From Treponema sp. (GTDB lineage: Bacteria > Spirochaetota > Spirochaetia > Treponematales > Breznakiellaceae), in NCBI GenBank assembly GCA_009781915.1, contig WQUW01000006.1:1-46393 (forward strand): a stretch of DNA of 46,393 bases, written 5' to 3'. The notes under the pieces are model-generated. The model worked only from the letters and a program-made list of their open reading frames with translations. It did not search any database and was not told the origin of the DNA. Below are positions 18,911 through 27,201 of the stretch, in pieces. How positions within the stretch are numbered: position 1 is the stretch's first letter; every line of letters begins with the position of its first letter. A program made the translations under genes and the position numbers.

Positions 18911-20191
18911 ATGACTGAAGTCCTGTCTATCGTGCTTGGAGGGGGAAAGGGTACCAGGCTGTTTCCTTTGACCAAGGAGCGGGCCAAGCCTGCGGTTCCT
19001 TTTGGGGGCAAGTTCCGGCTGGTGGATATTCCCATATCAAACTGTATCAACGCGAATTTAAAGCAAATTTACGTGCTTACCCAGTTTAATTCGGCTTCGC
19101 TTCACCTGCATCTTTCCCGGACGTACAAGTTCGACTCGTTTTCGGGGGGGTTCGCGGAAATCCTCGCGGCGGAGCAGTCGTTTGACAACGCTCACTCCGG
19201 CTGGTTCGAGGGAACGGCTGACGCGGTGCGCAAGAACCTTGTCCACTTTAAGACGCACGCCCCTTCGTACTACCTTATACTGTCCGGGGATCAGCTCTAC
19301 CGCATGGATTTACGGGATTTGTTGCAGAAGCACAAAGATTCGGGGGCGGCGATAACCATCGCCTGTACGCCGGTTGACCGGGAAACGGCGAGCTACCTTG
19401 GCATACTGAAGGCGGACAAAAACAATGTCATTACCGAGTTTCTGGAAAAGCCCGGCCCGGAGAAAGACATTTCCGGTTACAAGATTCCCCATGAGCTGAA
19501 AAAGGGCAAGGAGAAGGGGGGCGAATATTTGGCGTCTATGGGCATTTACATCTTCAACAGCCCGACAATGGAAGCGTGTCTGGACAACACCCTTACCGAT
19601 TTCGGCAAAGAAATTATCCCTCAGGCCATTAACCGCCTGAAGGTGAATGCCTACGTGTTTAACGGCTACTGGGAGGACATAGGAACCATCAAGAGTTTTT
19701 ACGAGGCGAACCTTGACCTTACCACCCTGTGGCCCCGTTTCGATTTTTATGACGAGGCCCATCCCATCTATACCCATTCCAGATGTCTGCCCCCGTCCAA
19801 AATGAATTTCAGCAATATGAATCAGTCTATTGCCGCTGAAGGGTGTATTATTACCAACGCGTCCATTACCGACTCGATTGTCGGGGTTAGAACGATTATC
19901 GAGTCAGGTTCCAGCCTGAACGGGGTTGTTTGCATGGGGGCGGACTACTACGAAACCGAGCATCAAAAACAGAAGAACGCCGAGGCCCGGATTCCCAACG
20001 TGGGCATAGGCAAGGGCGCTCTTGTGAAACGGGCGATTATCGACAAGAACGCCTGCATTGGCGAGGGCTGTCGTATCGGGGTGGACGACAACATAACCCG
20101 CGCGGACGGCGAATACGATAATTACCACATTGTAGACGGGATAATTGTAATTCCGAAGAAGGCGGTGTTTTATCCGGGGACGGTGATTTAG
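18911..20191 (+). CDS. glgC: Glucose-1-phosphate adenylyltransferase
   Basis: VLGGGKGTRLFPLTKERAKPAVPFGGKFRLVDIPISNCINANLKQIYVLTQFNSASLHLHL; ATG at 18911 after aggagg. Confidence 0.95.
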   Translation: MTEVLSIVLGGGKGTRLFPLTKERAKPAVPFGGKFRLVDIPISNCINANLKQIYVLTQFNSASLHLHLSRTYKFDSFSGGFAEILAAEQSFDNAHSGWFEGTADAVRKNLVHFKTHAPSYYLILSGDQLYRMDLRDLLQKHKDSGAAITIACTPVDRETASYLGILKADKNNVITEFLEKPGPEKDISGYKIPHELKKGKEKGGEYLASMGIYIFNSPTMEACLDNTLTDFGKEIIPQAINRLKVNAYVFNGYWEDIGTIKSFYEANLDLTTLWPRFDFYDEAHPIYTHSRCLPPSKMNFSNMNQSIAAEGCIITNASITDSIVGVRTIIESGSSLNGVVCMGADYYETEHQKQKNAEARIPNVGIGKGALVKRAIIDKNACIGEGCRIGVDDNITRADGEYDNYHIVDGIIVIPKKAVFYPGTVI

Positions 20192-20223
20192 AGGAAAGCG
20201 CTGGGGGCGGGGGGCAAATGATG

Positions 20224-20559
20224 TTACCTCGTAAACCGCTGGTAAACTATGTTTCCAACGGTAAGAAGATCATCACTAATGCTTGCCGGCCACGTGTGAA
20301 TAAAAAGGGCGCTGTCTCTTGCTTCGACCGTAAAAACGCCGACTTCCCTCCATTGGGGAACTATATCGCTTGTATTGGAGTAAAGAATCGCGGTGCTTCC
20401 CTCTATGGTTAGTACAATCCTGTTTGAAGACATGGCGACCCAAGTGCCCTGCAGAGGATCACTTGGATCGGAGGCGACAGTAAGATAGTGGGGGAAGCTG
20501 AAGCAACTGGCAAGTAACATGGCCCCAAGAAGTAAAAAGATAAACGGCAATCTCTTCAT
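20224..20559 (-). CDS. Small putative lipoprotein
   Basis: MKRLPFIFLLLGAMLLASCFS lipobox; 111 aa. Confidence 0.6.
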   Translation of the reverse strand: MKRLPFIFLLLGAMLLASCFSFPHYLTVASDPSDPLQGTWVAMSSNRIVLTIEGSTAILYSNTSDIVPQWREVGVFTVEARDSALFIHTWPASISDDLLTVGNIVYQRFTR

Positions 20560-20735
20560 GGTTAACACCCCCATTCAGCGCAGTGTAGCACGAGAAGGCA
20601 GTTACTGTCAATTTTTCATTCAGGTGGTCGTGAATTCCGGAGGGGCTACCTTGCGTATGCCAAAGAAATGTGTTATACATTAGCTTTAGCCCTGTATGGG
20701 GGCAAGAAAATGCGCCATTGTAGAGGAGCTTTATC

Positions 20736-21305
20736 ATGAAAAGAATGTCTGTTTTTGTTGCGGTTGCCGTGGCGGCGGCTTTTGCGATAACCGCCTGCCG
20801 GTCAGCGCCGACCGGGGAAGATCAGTGGGCGGCTGCCGAGCCCCCGTTTGTCCAGCAAGCCCAAGCTAACCCTGACGAAGTGTATGTGGGCATTGGAACC
20901 GGACGGGCGATGTCAATGAACGCGGCCCGGCAAATGGCGGAGAACCGCGCCAGGGTGTCCATTGCCCAGCAGATGAACTCTTCCGTCAGGAACATGATCA
21001 CCGACTACACCGGAACCTCCGAACTGGAACCGGCGATGCTTCAGTTCTTCGAGACCGTTTCCAGAACCCTGACCGAAGTAGAACTCCGGGGAACCCGCCC
21101 TGACACGCGGACACGCCGGGACGGAAACACCTTCGAGGCATGGACGGTTATAACCATTTCGAAAAGCGACGCGCACAGCACAATAGCCAACGCCGCCGCG
21201 TCCGCGCATATGCTGGCTCCTCATGCCAGCGCCGCGCTGTGGTCGCTGGATCGCATGGATGCCGCTTTCGAACAGCGTGATACTCCGGCTATCATCAGGG
21301 ACTAG
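20736..21305 (+). CDS. LPP20-family lipoprotein
   Basis: Signal peptide and lipobox (FAITACRSA); VYVGIGTGRAMSMNAARQMAENRARVSIAQQM. Confidence 0.75.
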   Translation: MKRMSVFVAVAVAAAFAITACRSAPTGEDQWAAAEPPFVQQAQANPDEVYVGIGTGRAMSMNAARQMAENRARVSIAQQMNSSVRNMITDYTGTSELEPAMLQFFETVSRTLTEVELRGTRPDTRTRRDGNTFEAWTVITISKSDAHSTIANAAASAHMLAPHASAALWSLDRMDAAFEQRDTPAIIRD

Positions 21306-21307
21306 CA

Positions 21308-21349
21308 CGGGCAGGGCAGGGCGGAAAGCCGTTCTGCCCGCTGTGTTTT
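21308..21349 (+). terminator. Hairpin plus short T run
   Basis: cgggcag (21308-21314) pairs with ctgcccg (21334-21340), followed by ctgtgtttt. Confidence 0.45.
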
Positions 21350-21371
21350 CCCGTACATCAATAATTCGTGT

Positions 21372-22283
21372 ATGAAAAAGCCTATTCTGGTTGTGTTAGC
21401 CGCCGGTATCGGAAGCCGCTACGGCGGGATCAAGCAAATGGAGCAATTCGGCAGTCACGGCGAAGTGCTTCTGGATTATTCCGTTTTCGATGCCCTGCGC
21501 GGCGGCTTTGGGAAGGTGGTGTTTATCATCCGGCGCGACCTTGAAAAAGATTTCAGGGAGGCCGTGCTGGCCCGCATGGAAGGCAGCGTAGAATACGAAT
21601 TGGCGTTTCAGGAACTGGACAGCCTTATTCCGCCGGATATTTTGGCGGAGGCGAAAAAGAACGGCAGAACCAAGCCGTGGGGAACCGCCCACGCCCTGCT
21701 CTGCGCCGCCAGCGCAGTCGACGCGCCCTTTGCGGCAATCAACGCCGATGATTTTTACGGCAGGGAAGCTTTTGCCGCAATGGGCGGGTTTCTTGCCGGC
21801 CCGGATCTCAAAGACGGCGCTATCGTGCCATACAAGCTGGAACCCACGTTAAGCCCGGTAGGTACGGTTGCCCGTGGAGTCTGCGAAGTCAAAGACGGAT
21901 ACCTCGTTTCCATAGACGAGCTTACGGCCATCGAAAAAAAGGACGGCGTAATTTTTAACACCGCAAGCGATGGCGCAAGGCGGGAACTGGAACCCGGAAC
22001 CCCCGTTTCCATGAACTTTTTGGGCTACCCGCACAGCATACTCCCAAAGTTCAAGCAGTATTTTGACGAATTTATCGCCGCTTCCGGCAGGGAGCTGAAA
22101 AGCGAATGTTATCTTCCCAAGGCGTCCGACTGGTTTATCAAGAATAACTACCTGAAAATGCGGGCCCTCCACGCGGACGCTGAGTGGTTCGGCGTTACCT
22201 ACAAGGAAGACAAACAAGCGGCAATCGAGCGCCTAAAGGCCCTTACATCCCAGGGAGTCTACCCTGCGCCTCTTTGGGGGTAA
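21372..22283 (+). CDS. Nucleotidyltransferase family protein (NTP_transferase-like)
   Basis: MKKPILVVLAAGIGSRYGGIKQMEQFG..INADDFYGREAF. Confidence 0.85.
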   Translation: MKKPILVVLAAGIGSRYGGIKQMEQFGSHGEVLLDYSVFDALRGGFGKVVFIIRRDLEKDFREAVLARMEGSVEYELAFQELDSLIPPDILAEAKKNGRTKPWGTAHALLCAASAVDAPFAAINADDFYGREAFAAMGGFLAGPDLKDGAIVPYKLEPTLSPVGTVARGVCEVKDGYLVSIDELTAIEKKDGVIFNTASDGARRELEPGTPVSMNFLGYPHSILPKFKQYFDEFIAASGRELKSECYLPKASDWFIKNNYLKMRALHADAEWFGVTYKEDKQAAIERLKALTSQGVYPAPLWG

Positions 22284-22767
22284 CTCCCTCCAGTTCCAGA
22301 AGGGCCTGTTTTTTCTCCAAGCCCCCGGCGTAACCGGTAAGGTTGCCGTCAGAGCCCAGTACCCGGTGGCAGGGGATAAGGAGAGAGATAGGGTTATGCC
22401 CCACGGCTCCGCCTACGGCTTGGGCCGACCCTTTCCCCCCGGCAGGGCCAAGCCGGGCAGCCAAGGCCCCGTACGTCGTTGTCTTGCCGTAGGGTATCGA
22501 CAGAAGGAGCTTCCACACCGCCTGCTGAAATTCCGTCCCCACGGGCGAAAGGGGAACCTTTTTCACTTCAGGGTTTTTCCCGGTAAAATAATCTTTAAGC
22601 CATGAACGTAAAGAGGCGAAAACCGGATAATCCGGCGCTTCAAGCCATTTCTCCGTGCCGGGCGGAAAATATTTCTGCCCGATAAACCACAGGCCGCACA
22701 GGGCATTGTTTTCCGCAGAGGCCTGTACCGCCCCCAATGGCGTTTCCGTAATAAACGTATACATCAC
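22243..22767 (-). CDS. ogt: Methylated-DNA--protein-cysteine methyltransferase
   Basis: GTEFQQAVWKLLLSIPYGKTTTYGALA..AVGGAVGHNPISLLIPCHRVLGSDGNLTGYAGGLEKKQALLELEG: PCHRV active site. Confidence 0.95.
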   Translation of the reverse strand: MMYTFITETPLGAVQASAENNALCGLWFIGQKYFPPGTEKWLEAPDYPVFASLRSWLKDYFTGKNPEVKKVPLSPVGTEFQQAVWKLLLSIPYGKTTTYGALAARLGPAGGKGSAQAVGGAVGHNPISLLIPCHRVLGSDGNLTGYAGGLEKKQALLELEGVTPKEAQGRLPGM

Positions 22768-23225
22768 TTCCCCTTTCCGCTTATTTCGTCTATGCGAATT
22801 TTCCAGACCGCTGTACGGTCAAGGTTTTTTTCTATCGCCTTGTCAAAGGCTTCCATGTTGCCCGGCGTATAACGCTTTGAAATAAGGGCCAAGGCGTGTA
22901 TCTTTTCTTTCCGGCTTGTAACTTCCAGCGCAACACCGTGTATCACCGCCGATTCATAGCCAATGGAAAACTCTCCGGGCGCCTCCCGCACTTGCCCCAC
23001 GCAACAGACGCACACCCGGTTTTGATGTCTTACATTGCCGATTTTATGCCCTTCCAGTGCGGAATGGAAATACAGCCAGTTCTCTTCACGGGCCATAGAA
23101 AGGGGGACGCAGTAAGGAGCGCCGTCGGGATTTACCGTCGCCATTACCGAATAGGCGCACGTGTCCGCCACAGCGAGGGCACGGTCACGGGACAGCTCCC
23201 GGTCTTTTCTACGCATAGTTCGCAC
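22764..23225 (-). CDS. Pyridoxamine 5'-phosphate oxidase-fold (NimA-like) family protein
   Basis: CAYSVMATVNPDGAPYCVPLSMAREENWLYFHSALEGHKIGNVRHQNRVCVCCVG. Confidence 0.85.
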   Translation of the reverse strand: MRTMRRKDRELSRDRALAVADTCAYSVMATVNPDGAPYCVPLSMAREENWLYFHSALEGHKIGNVRHQNRVCVCCVGQVREAPGEFSIGYESAVIHGVALEVTSRKEKIHALALISKRYTPGNMEAFDKAIEKNLDRTAVWKIRIDEISGKGK

Positions 23226-23261
23226 CGCTTCCTCCTTCTGGTTTCCGGCTTTTACCGGGCC

Positions 23262-23507
23262 CTATATTGATGCCGCCGTTTCCGCAAGTGATAGTTCCTT
23301 GCGAACCAAATTGCCGATAATCTCCGTTGGGGATTGCTTTGTTGCCAGCATTTTTGCGGTAAGGTATTCCGCTGATAGCTGGTCAAGCATGACCATCCTG
23401 TTACGGTGCTTTATAAATGGCCCTTGGACACTGGGATCAACTTCCGGCGTGGTTCTGGTCAAAATTTCGTCAAGCTCCCAAGCATCTTTTTCTGTCATGT
23501 CAGACAT
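23262..23507 (-). CDS. Putative antitoxin partner
   Basis: Small ORF (MSDMTEKDAWELDEILTRTTPEVD..SPTEIIGNLVRKELSLAETAAS) overlapping the upstream toxin-like gene. Confidence 0.55.
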   Translation of the reverse strand: MSDMTEKDAWELDEILTRTTPEVDPSVQGPFIKHRNRMVMLDQLSAEYLTAKMLATKQSPTEIIGNLVRKELSLAETAASI

Positions 23508-23760
23508 AATAACCGCCTTCCTCCACATGGCAATAAAACTCTTTTCTGCACTTCATGGCATGAAAAACATTGCAACTTCCATCTTTCCTGATATTATACA
23601 TTACCTCAATTAAATTGCTGTTTCCGTCAAATCCAATAAGCAAGTATTTATTGGCATACTTGGGGAGTAGGCCATCAAAAACAACCGTTGCCAATGCCCG
23701 GTGAATATCTTCTTCGGAGACACCGTGACGGAACGCCGACTTGTTTATCTGGACATCCAT
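23500..23760 (-). CDS. Putative small toxin of a type II TA-like pair
   Basis: SAFRHGVSEEDIHRALATVVFDG..KYLLIGFDGNSNLIEVMYNIRKDGSCNVFHAMKCRKEF: BrnT-like-fold small protein pattern. Confidence 0.6.
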   Translation of the reverse strand: MDVQINKSAFRHGVSEEDIHRALATVVFDGLLPKYANKYLLIGFDGNSNLIEVMYNIRKDGSCNVFHAMKCRKEFYCHVEEGGYYV

Positions 23761-23769
23761 AATCCGATT

Positions 23770-24588
23770 TTAACCCCTTTCCCGTCCAAAAACAAGCGAG
23801 ATAGTCCCCCCGGTAAGCAAGCACAGCGCAGAAAAAATTATCTCAAAGCCGTTTCCAAATCCCCCCGGATACAGAACCAAAAGAGAGCCCGCCACAAGTC
23901 CCAAAACAGCGCCGTAGGTTTCTCCGGGCGCTTTTGCCAACAGCCAGCGCACCAGCGCGGCCCCGGCTAAAAGCCCTATTACCGTGCCAAGCGCCACCGG
24001 CACAATGAGCGGGATATTCAATTCAGAGACAGCTTGAACAACAGTGCGGTACAGCCCCATGACAAGGAGCAAGAACGAACCGGAAGTTCCGGGGATGATC
24101 ATCGCCACCGCGGCAAGCGCCCCCCCCGCCGCGAGGAACGCGAACACAGGCGGCGTAAAGGCAGTGTGCGGGGCGGCCTCTTCCACGGGCCCCAGCATGG
24201 CCATTAGCGCCATAAGCGACAGGGCGGCAATGCCGCACAGCGCCGCCGGAAGAGGGGGCAATATCGAGCCAGGCTTTTGTACCCTGCGGTACACCATCGG
24301 CATACTGCCCGCGATAATGCCGATAAAAAACCAGTAGGTTGGAACCGGATGATTCGCAAACAACACGGTAATTAGCCTACTAAAAAGGAAAATGCCCGCA
24401 ATGCCGCCAATTACTAGGGGAAGCAAAAATTTCCACGCGGCAAAGATTTTTTTGACATTGGGCGTAATAACCTGTATCAGGCGGTCGTACACATTAAACA
24501 CCACAGCGATTGTTCCCGCCGAAACTCCGGGAATCACCGTGGTAACGCCCAAAACAAGCCCGGCAATTGCCAATTTGATTAGTTCCAT
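23770..24588 (-). CDS. DUF368 family membrane protein
   Basis: VLGVTTVIPGVSAGTIAVVFNVYDRLI..MIIPGTSGSFLLLVMGLY. Confidence 0.9.
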   Translation of the reverse strand: MELIKLAIAGLVLGVTTVIPGVSAGTIAVVFNVYDRLIQVITPNVKKIFAAWKFLLPLVIGGIAGIFLFSRLITVLFANHPVPTYWFFIGIIAGSMPMVYRRVQKPGSILPPLPAALCGIAALSLMALMAMLGPVEEAAPHTAFTPPVFAFLAAGGALAAVAMIIPGTSGSFLLLVMGLYRTVVQAVSELNIPLIVPVALGTVIGLLAGAALVRWLLAKAPGETYGAVLGLVAGSLLVLYPGGFGNGFEIIFSALCLLTGGTISLVFGRERG

Positions 24589-24808
24589 AACGACATTAAT
24601 TGTATAGGAATTCCAGTGTAAAGAACAATAACGGCTAAGGGCTCCCGCGCCGCGATTCCGTGATAATGCCCCTCAAAGCCACCGGCCTGGAAAAAATCAT
24701 CGTATTCATGGTATTGACGAAAAGTGAAATTCACTGATACCATTGCAGTCGTGACTTTGCGGGGAAGGAAGGGATAGTAGTATTAACCGAGGCAACATTT
24801 TTACAATT

Positions 24809-25267
24809 TTGGCCCTGACTCTGGTGTGGGTAATCCTTATGGAGAACTTTAACCCCATTACCCTTGTAAGCGGGGCGCTGGTGAGCTGGGCATGCCTGGC
24901 CTACAGCAACAAGTTCCTCCCCTTTAGGAGAATTGAGAATGTCAATTTTCTTAGGCTGGTGCTGTACCCCTTTTTCCTGATCGGGCAGATATACGCATCC
25001 GGTCTTTATGTCATTAAGATAATTTTTTCGGGGGAACGGGTAGACGTAGTTGAAATAAAGACAAAAATAACCAACGATTCGCTGCGGGTTATCCTTGCCG
25101 ATTCCATAACGCTTACCCCCGGCTCCATTTTGCTGGACATGAACGATGACAAGTTAACGCTTGTGTGGTTAAGGCCAAAGACGGCTCCGGATCCGAAAGA
25201 TACTCATGATATAGACGGGCAGTTAAAGGCTAAACTGGAAAATCAGATTATTAAAGCGCAGAAATAG
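24809..25267 (+). CDS. mnhE: Mrp-type Na+/H+ antiporter subunit E
   Basis: LTLVWVILMENFNPITLVSGALVSW..SLRVILADSITLTPGSILLDMNDDKLTLVWL. True start uncertain; the in-frame protein extends upstream. Confidence 0.85.
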   Translation: MALTLVWVILMENFNPITLVSGALVSWACLAYSNKFLPFRRIENVNFLRLVLYPFFLIGQIYASGLYVIKIIFSGERVDVVEIKTKITNDSLRVILADSITLTPGSILLDMNDDKLTLVWLRPKTAPDPKDTHDIDGQLKAKLENQIIKAQK

Positions 25268-25298
25268 GAACGCGTTGTAAGCGGGGTAGTGGGGTAGT

Positions 25299-25568
25299 AT
25301 GGAAATTTTGTTGTGGGTTATGTTGGCGTACCTTGTTCTCTTCCTTGTCAGGGTTGTAAGGGGGCCGTCTATATGGGACAGGCTTTTGGGAATGAGCCTT
25401 GTATCTACAAAAATTATCGTCATTATTGTAATTTCCGCCTCTCTTACAGAGTCGGCGTTTCTTTTGGACTTTGCGATTATCTACGCCCTTTTTGGGTTTA
25501 TTGGCATAATTTTTGTCGCCCTTTTTCTTGCTGAAAGAAGCTCCGGCAAAAAAAAGGAGGAACGATAG
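25299..25568 (+). CDS. mnhF: Mrp-type antiporter subunit F
   Basis: YLVLFLVRVVRGPSIWDRLLGMSLVSTKIIVIIVISASL..LDFAIIYALFGFIGIIFVALFLAER. Confidence 0.88.
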   Translation: MEILLWVMLAYLVLFLVRVVRGPSIWDRLLGMSLVSTKIIVIIVISASLTESAFLLDFAIIYALFGFIGIIFVALFLAERSSGKKKEER

Positions 25569-25892
25569 TTGGAAAACCTGCACGTACTTATTGGCAGCGT
25601 TATTACCGTAATCGGCGCGGTGTTTATGTTCTTTGGCATCGTAGGCATATACAGGTTCAAGAACTTTTATCCGCGGATACTGATCACCTCAAAAATTGAC
25701 ACGGTAGGAATGTTGACATTCATGATAGGCATAGCCATCAGGCACGGCTTCAGCCATTTTTCCCTAAAAGTGTTGTTTATAACAACCATCATGATGATAC
25801 TTAACCCGCTTTTGGCTTACATTGTTACCCGATCCGCGTATTTGAGCGCGCACAAAATCGAGGACAGCCGCCAGTCCGGGAAAGAGGTGTAA
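25569..25892 (+). CDS. mnhG: Mrp-type antiporter subunit G
   Basis: VITVIGAVFMFFGIVGIYRFKNFYPRILITSKIDTVGMLTFMIGIAI. Confidence 0.85.
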   Translation: MENLHVLIGSVITVIGAVFMFFGIVGIYRFKNFYPRILITSKIDTVGMLTFMIGIAIRHGFSHFSLKVLFITTIMMILNPLLAYIVTRSAYLSAHKIEDSRQSGKEV

Positions 25893-25893
25893 C

Positions 25894-26832
25894 GTGATAT
25901 ATCCAATGCTTGCCCTGTGGATAATAAGCGCCCTGCTTATTCTAAGGGAAAACAACAACACCAGAATACTTATTTACATGGGGATATTCGGCTTAATATC
26001 CGCCATTTGCTTCTACATTCTTGGCGCTCCCGATGTGGCTATGGCAGAGGCCGCCATAAGCGCCTTTACCACCGTTTTTATCATAGTTCTACTGGAAAGG
26101 TTTTACGGCATTGGGGGGGACAGGGAAGAGCAGGAAGATCAGGCCAAGCGGACAAAGACCAGCCCCGTAAAGTACCTGTTGCCCGCGGGCTTTACCGCCG
26201 CCATATTCTTTCTGTCGGTGTACTTTATGCCCGACAACGAGGTAAATACGTACCTTAAAGATTTTTACCTGGCAAGATTCAGGGAAGATGTGGGCGGGCT
26301 AAACCCCGTAGCGACCATTTTGCTAAGTTATCGTATGTACGACACCTTGTTCGAGGCATTAGTGCTGGTTGTCGCTGTCGTCGGGGTAATACATATGTCC
26401 GATTTCAGCGAAATAGCCGCCAAAGACGGCAAGCACAGCGAGATAGAAGGCTACAGCATGGCTATATTCGCAATGCGCATAATCTGCCCCTTAATACTTA
26501 TCTTTGGCGTGTATCTTATCCTTAACGGGCATATATCCGCCGGCGGGGGCTTTGTGGGCGGGCTTGCGATAGCCTCCTTCTTCGTGGCAAGGTTTATGAT
26601 ATACAACATATACGACCTGCCCATTCTTAAAGTGAACAAAATGGAAGAACTGGTATTTGTCGCCATTGCGCTATTGGCGGTGGCGGCGGCGTTCCAAGGC
26701 TTGTTTAGCTACGCCCTTACCCCCCTGTTAAAAGAGATTTACCTTATTGTAATGAATGCGCTAATAGGGCTAAAAGTGGCGTGCGGGTTTATCATCTTGT
26801 TCTACAGATATGTAGCTATCGAAAGGAAATAA
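25894..26832 (+). CDS. mnhB: Fused DUF4040/MbhD-MbhE-like and MnhB domain antiporter subunit
   Basis: N-terminal FYILGAPDVAMAEAAISAFTTVFIIVLLER (DUF4040); C-terminal FGVYLILNGHISAGGGFVGGLAIASFFVARFMIY (MnhB). Confidence 0.85.
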   Translation: MIYPMLALWIISALLILRENNNTRILIYMGIFGLISAICFYILGAPDVAMAEAAISAFTTVFIIVLLERFYGIGGDREEQEDQAKRTKTSPVKYLLPAGFTAAIFFLSVYFMPDNEVNTYLKDFYLARFREDVGGLNPVATILLSYRMYDTLFEALVLVVAVVGVIHMSDFSEIAAKDGKHSEIEGYSMAIFAMRIICPLILIFGVYLILNGHISAGGGFVGGLAIASFFVARFMIYNIYDLPILKVNKMEELVFVAIALLAVAAAFQGLFSYALTPLLKEIYLIVMNALIGLKVACGFIILFYRYVAIERK

Positions 26833-26836
26833 GGCT

Positions 26837-27196
26837 ATGAGATTTGAATTGGTGGAAGTTTTCGCTGTTCTCATGTTTTTTGTAAGTTTTTACGGGCTTA
26901 TTGTGAGCAGGAATGTCATAAAGTCCATAGTTTTCATTGTGGTAATGGAAACGGCTGTTATCATGTTTTTTCTGACCCTTGGCTACCGGGCGGGGATTCT
27001 GGCTCCAATAGGCCCCCACTTGGATAGCGTGTACGGGTTTGAGATGCTGGCGGATCCCTTTCCTCAGGCGCTCATGATAACGGCGATTGTTATCGGGCTT
27101 TGCGTTACGGCTGTAATGGTAATTATGGCGATTACGTTAATGCGAAAGTTTAACTCGACAGACTGGGACACCATTAAAAGAAAGGGTATGGAATAG
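26837..27196 (+). CDS. mnhC: Mrp-type antiporter subunit C (NuoK-like)
   Basis: YGLIVSRNVIKSIVFIVVMETAVIMFFLTLGYR..DPFPQALMITAIVIGLCVTAVMVIMAITLMRK. Confidence 0.88.
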   Translation: MRFELVEVFAVLMFFVSFYGLIVSRNVIKSIVFIVVMETAVIMFFLTLGYRAGILAPIGPHLDSVYGFEMLADPFPQALMITAIVIGLCVTAVMVIMAITLMRKFNSTDWDTIKRKGME

Positions 27197-27201
27197 GATA
27201 T

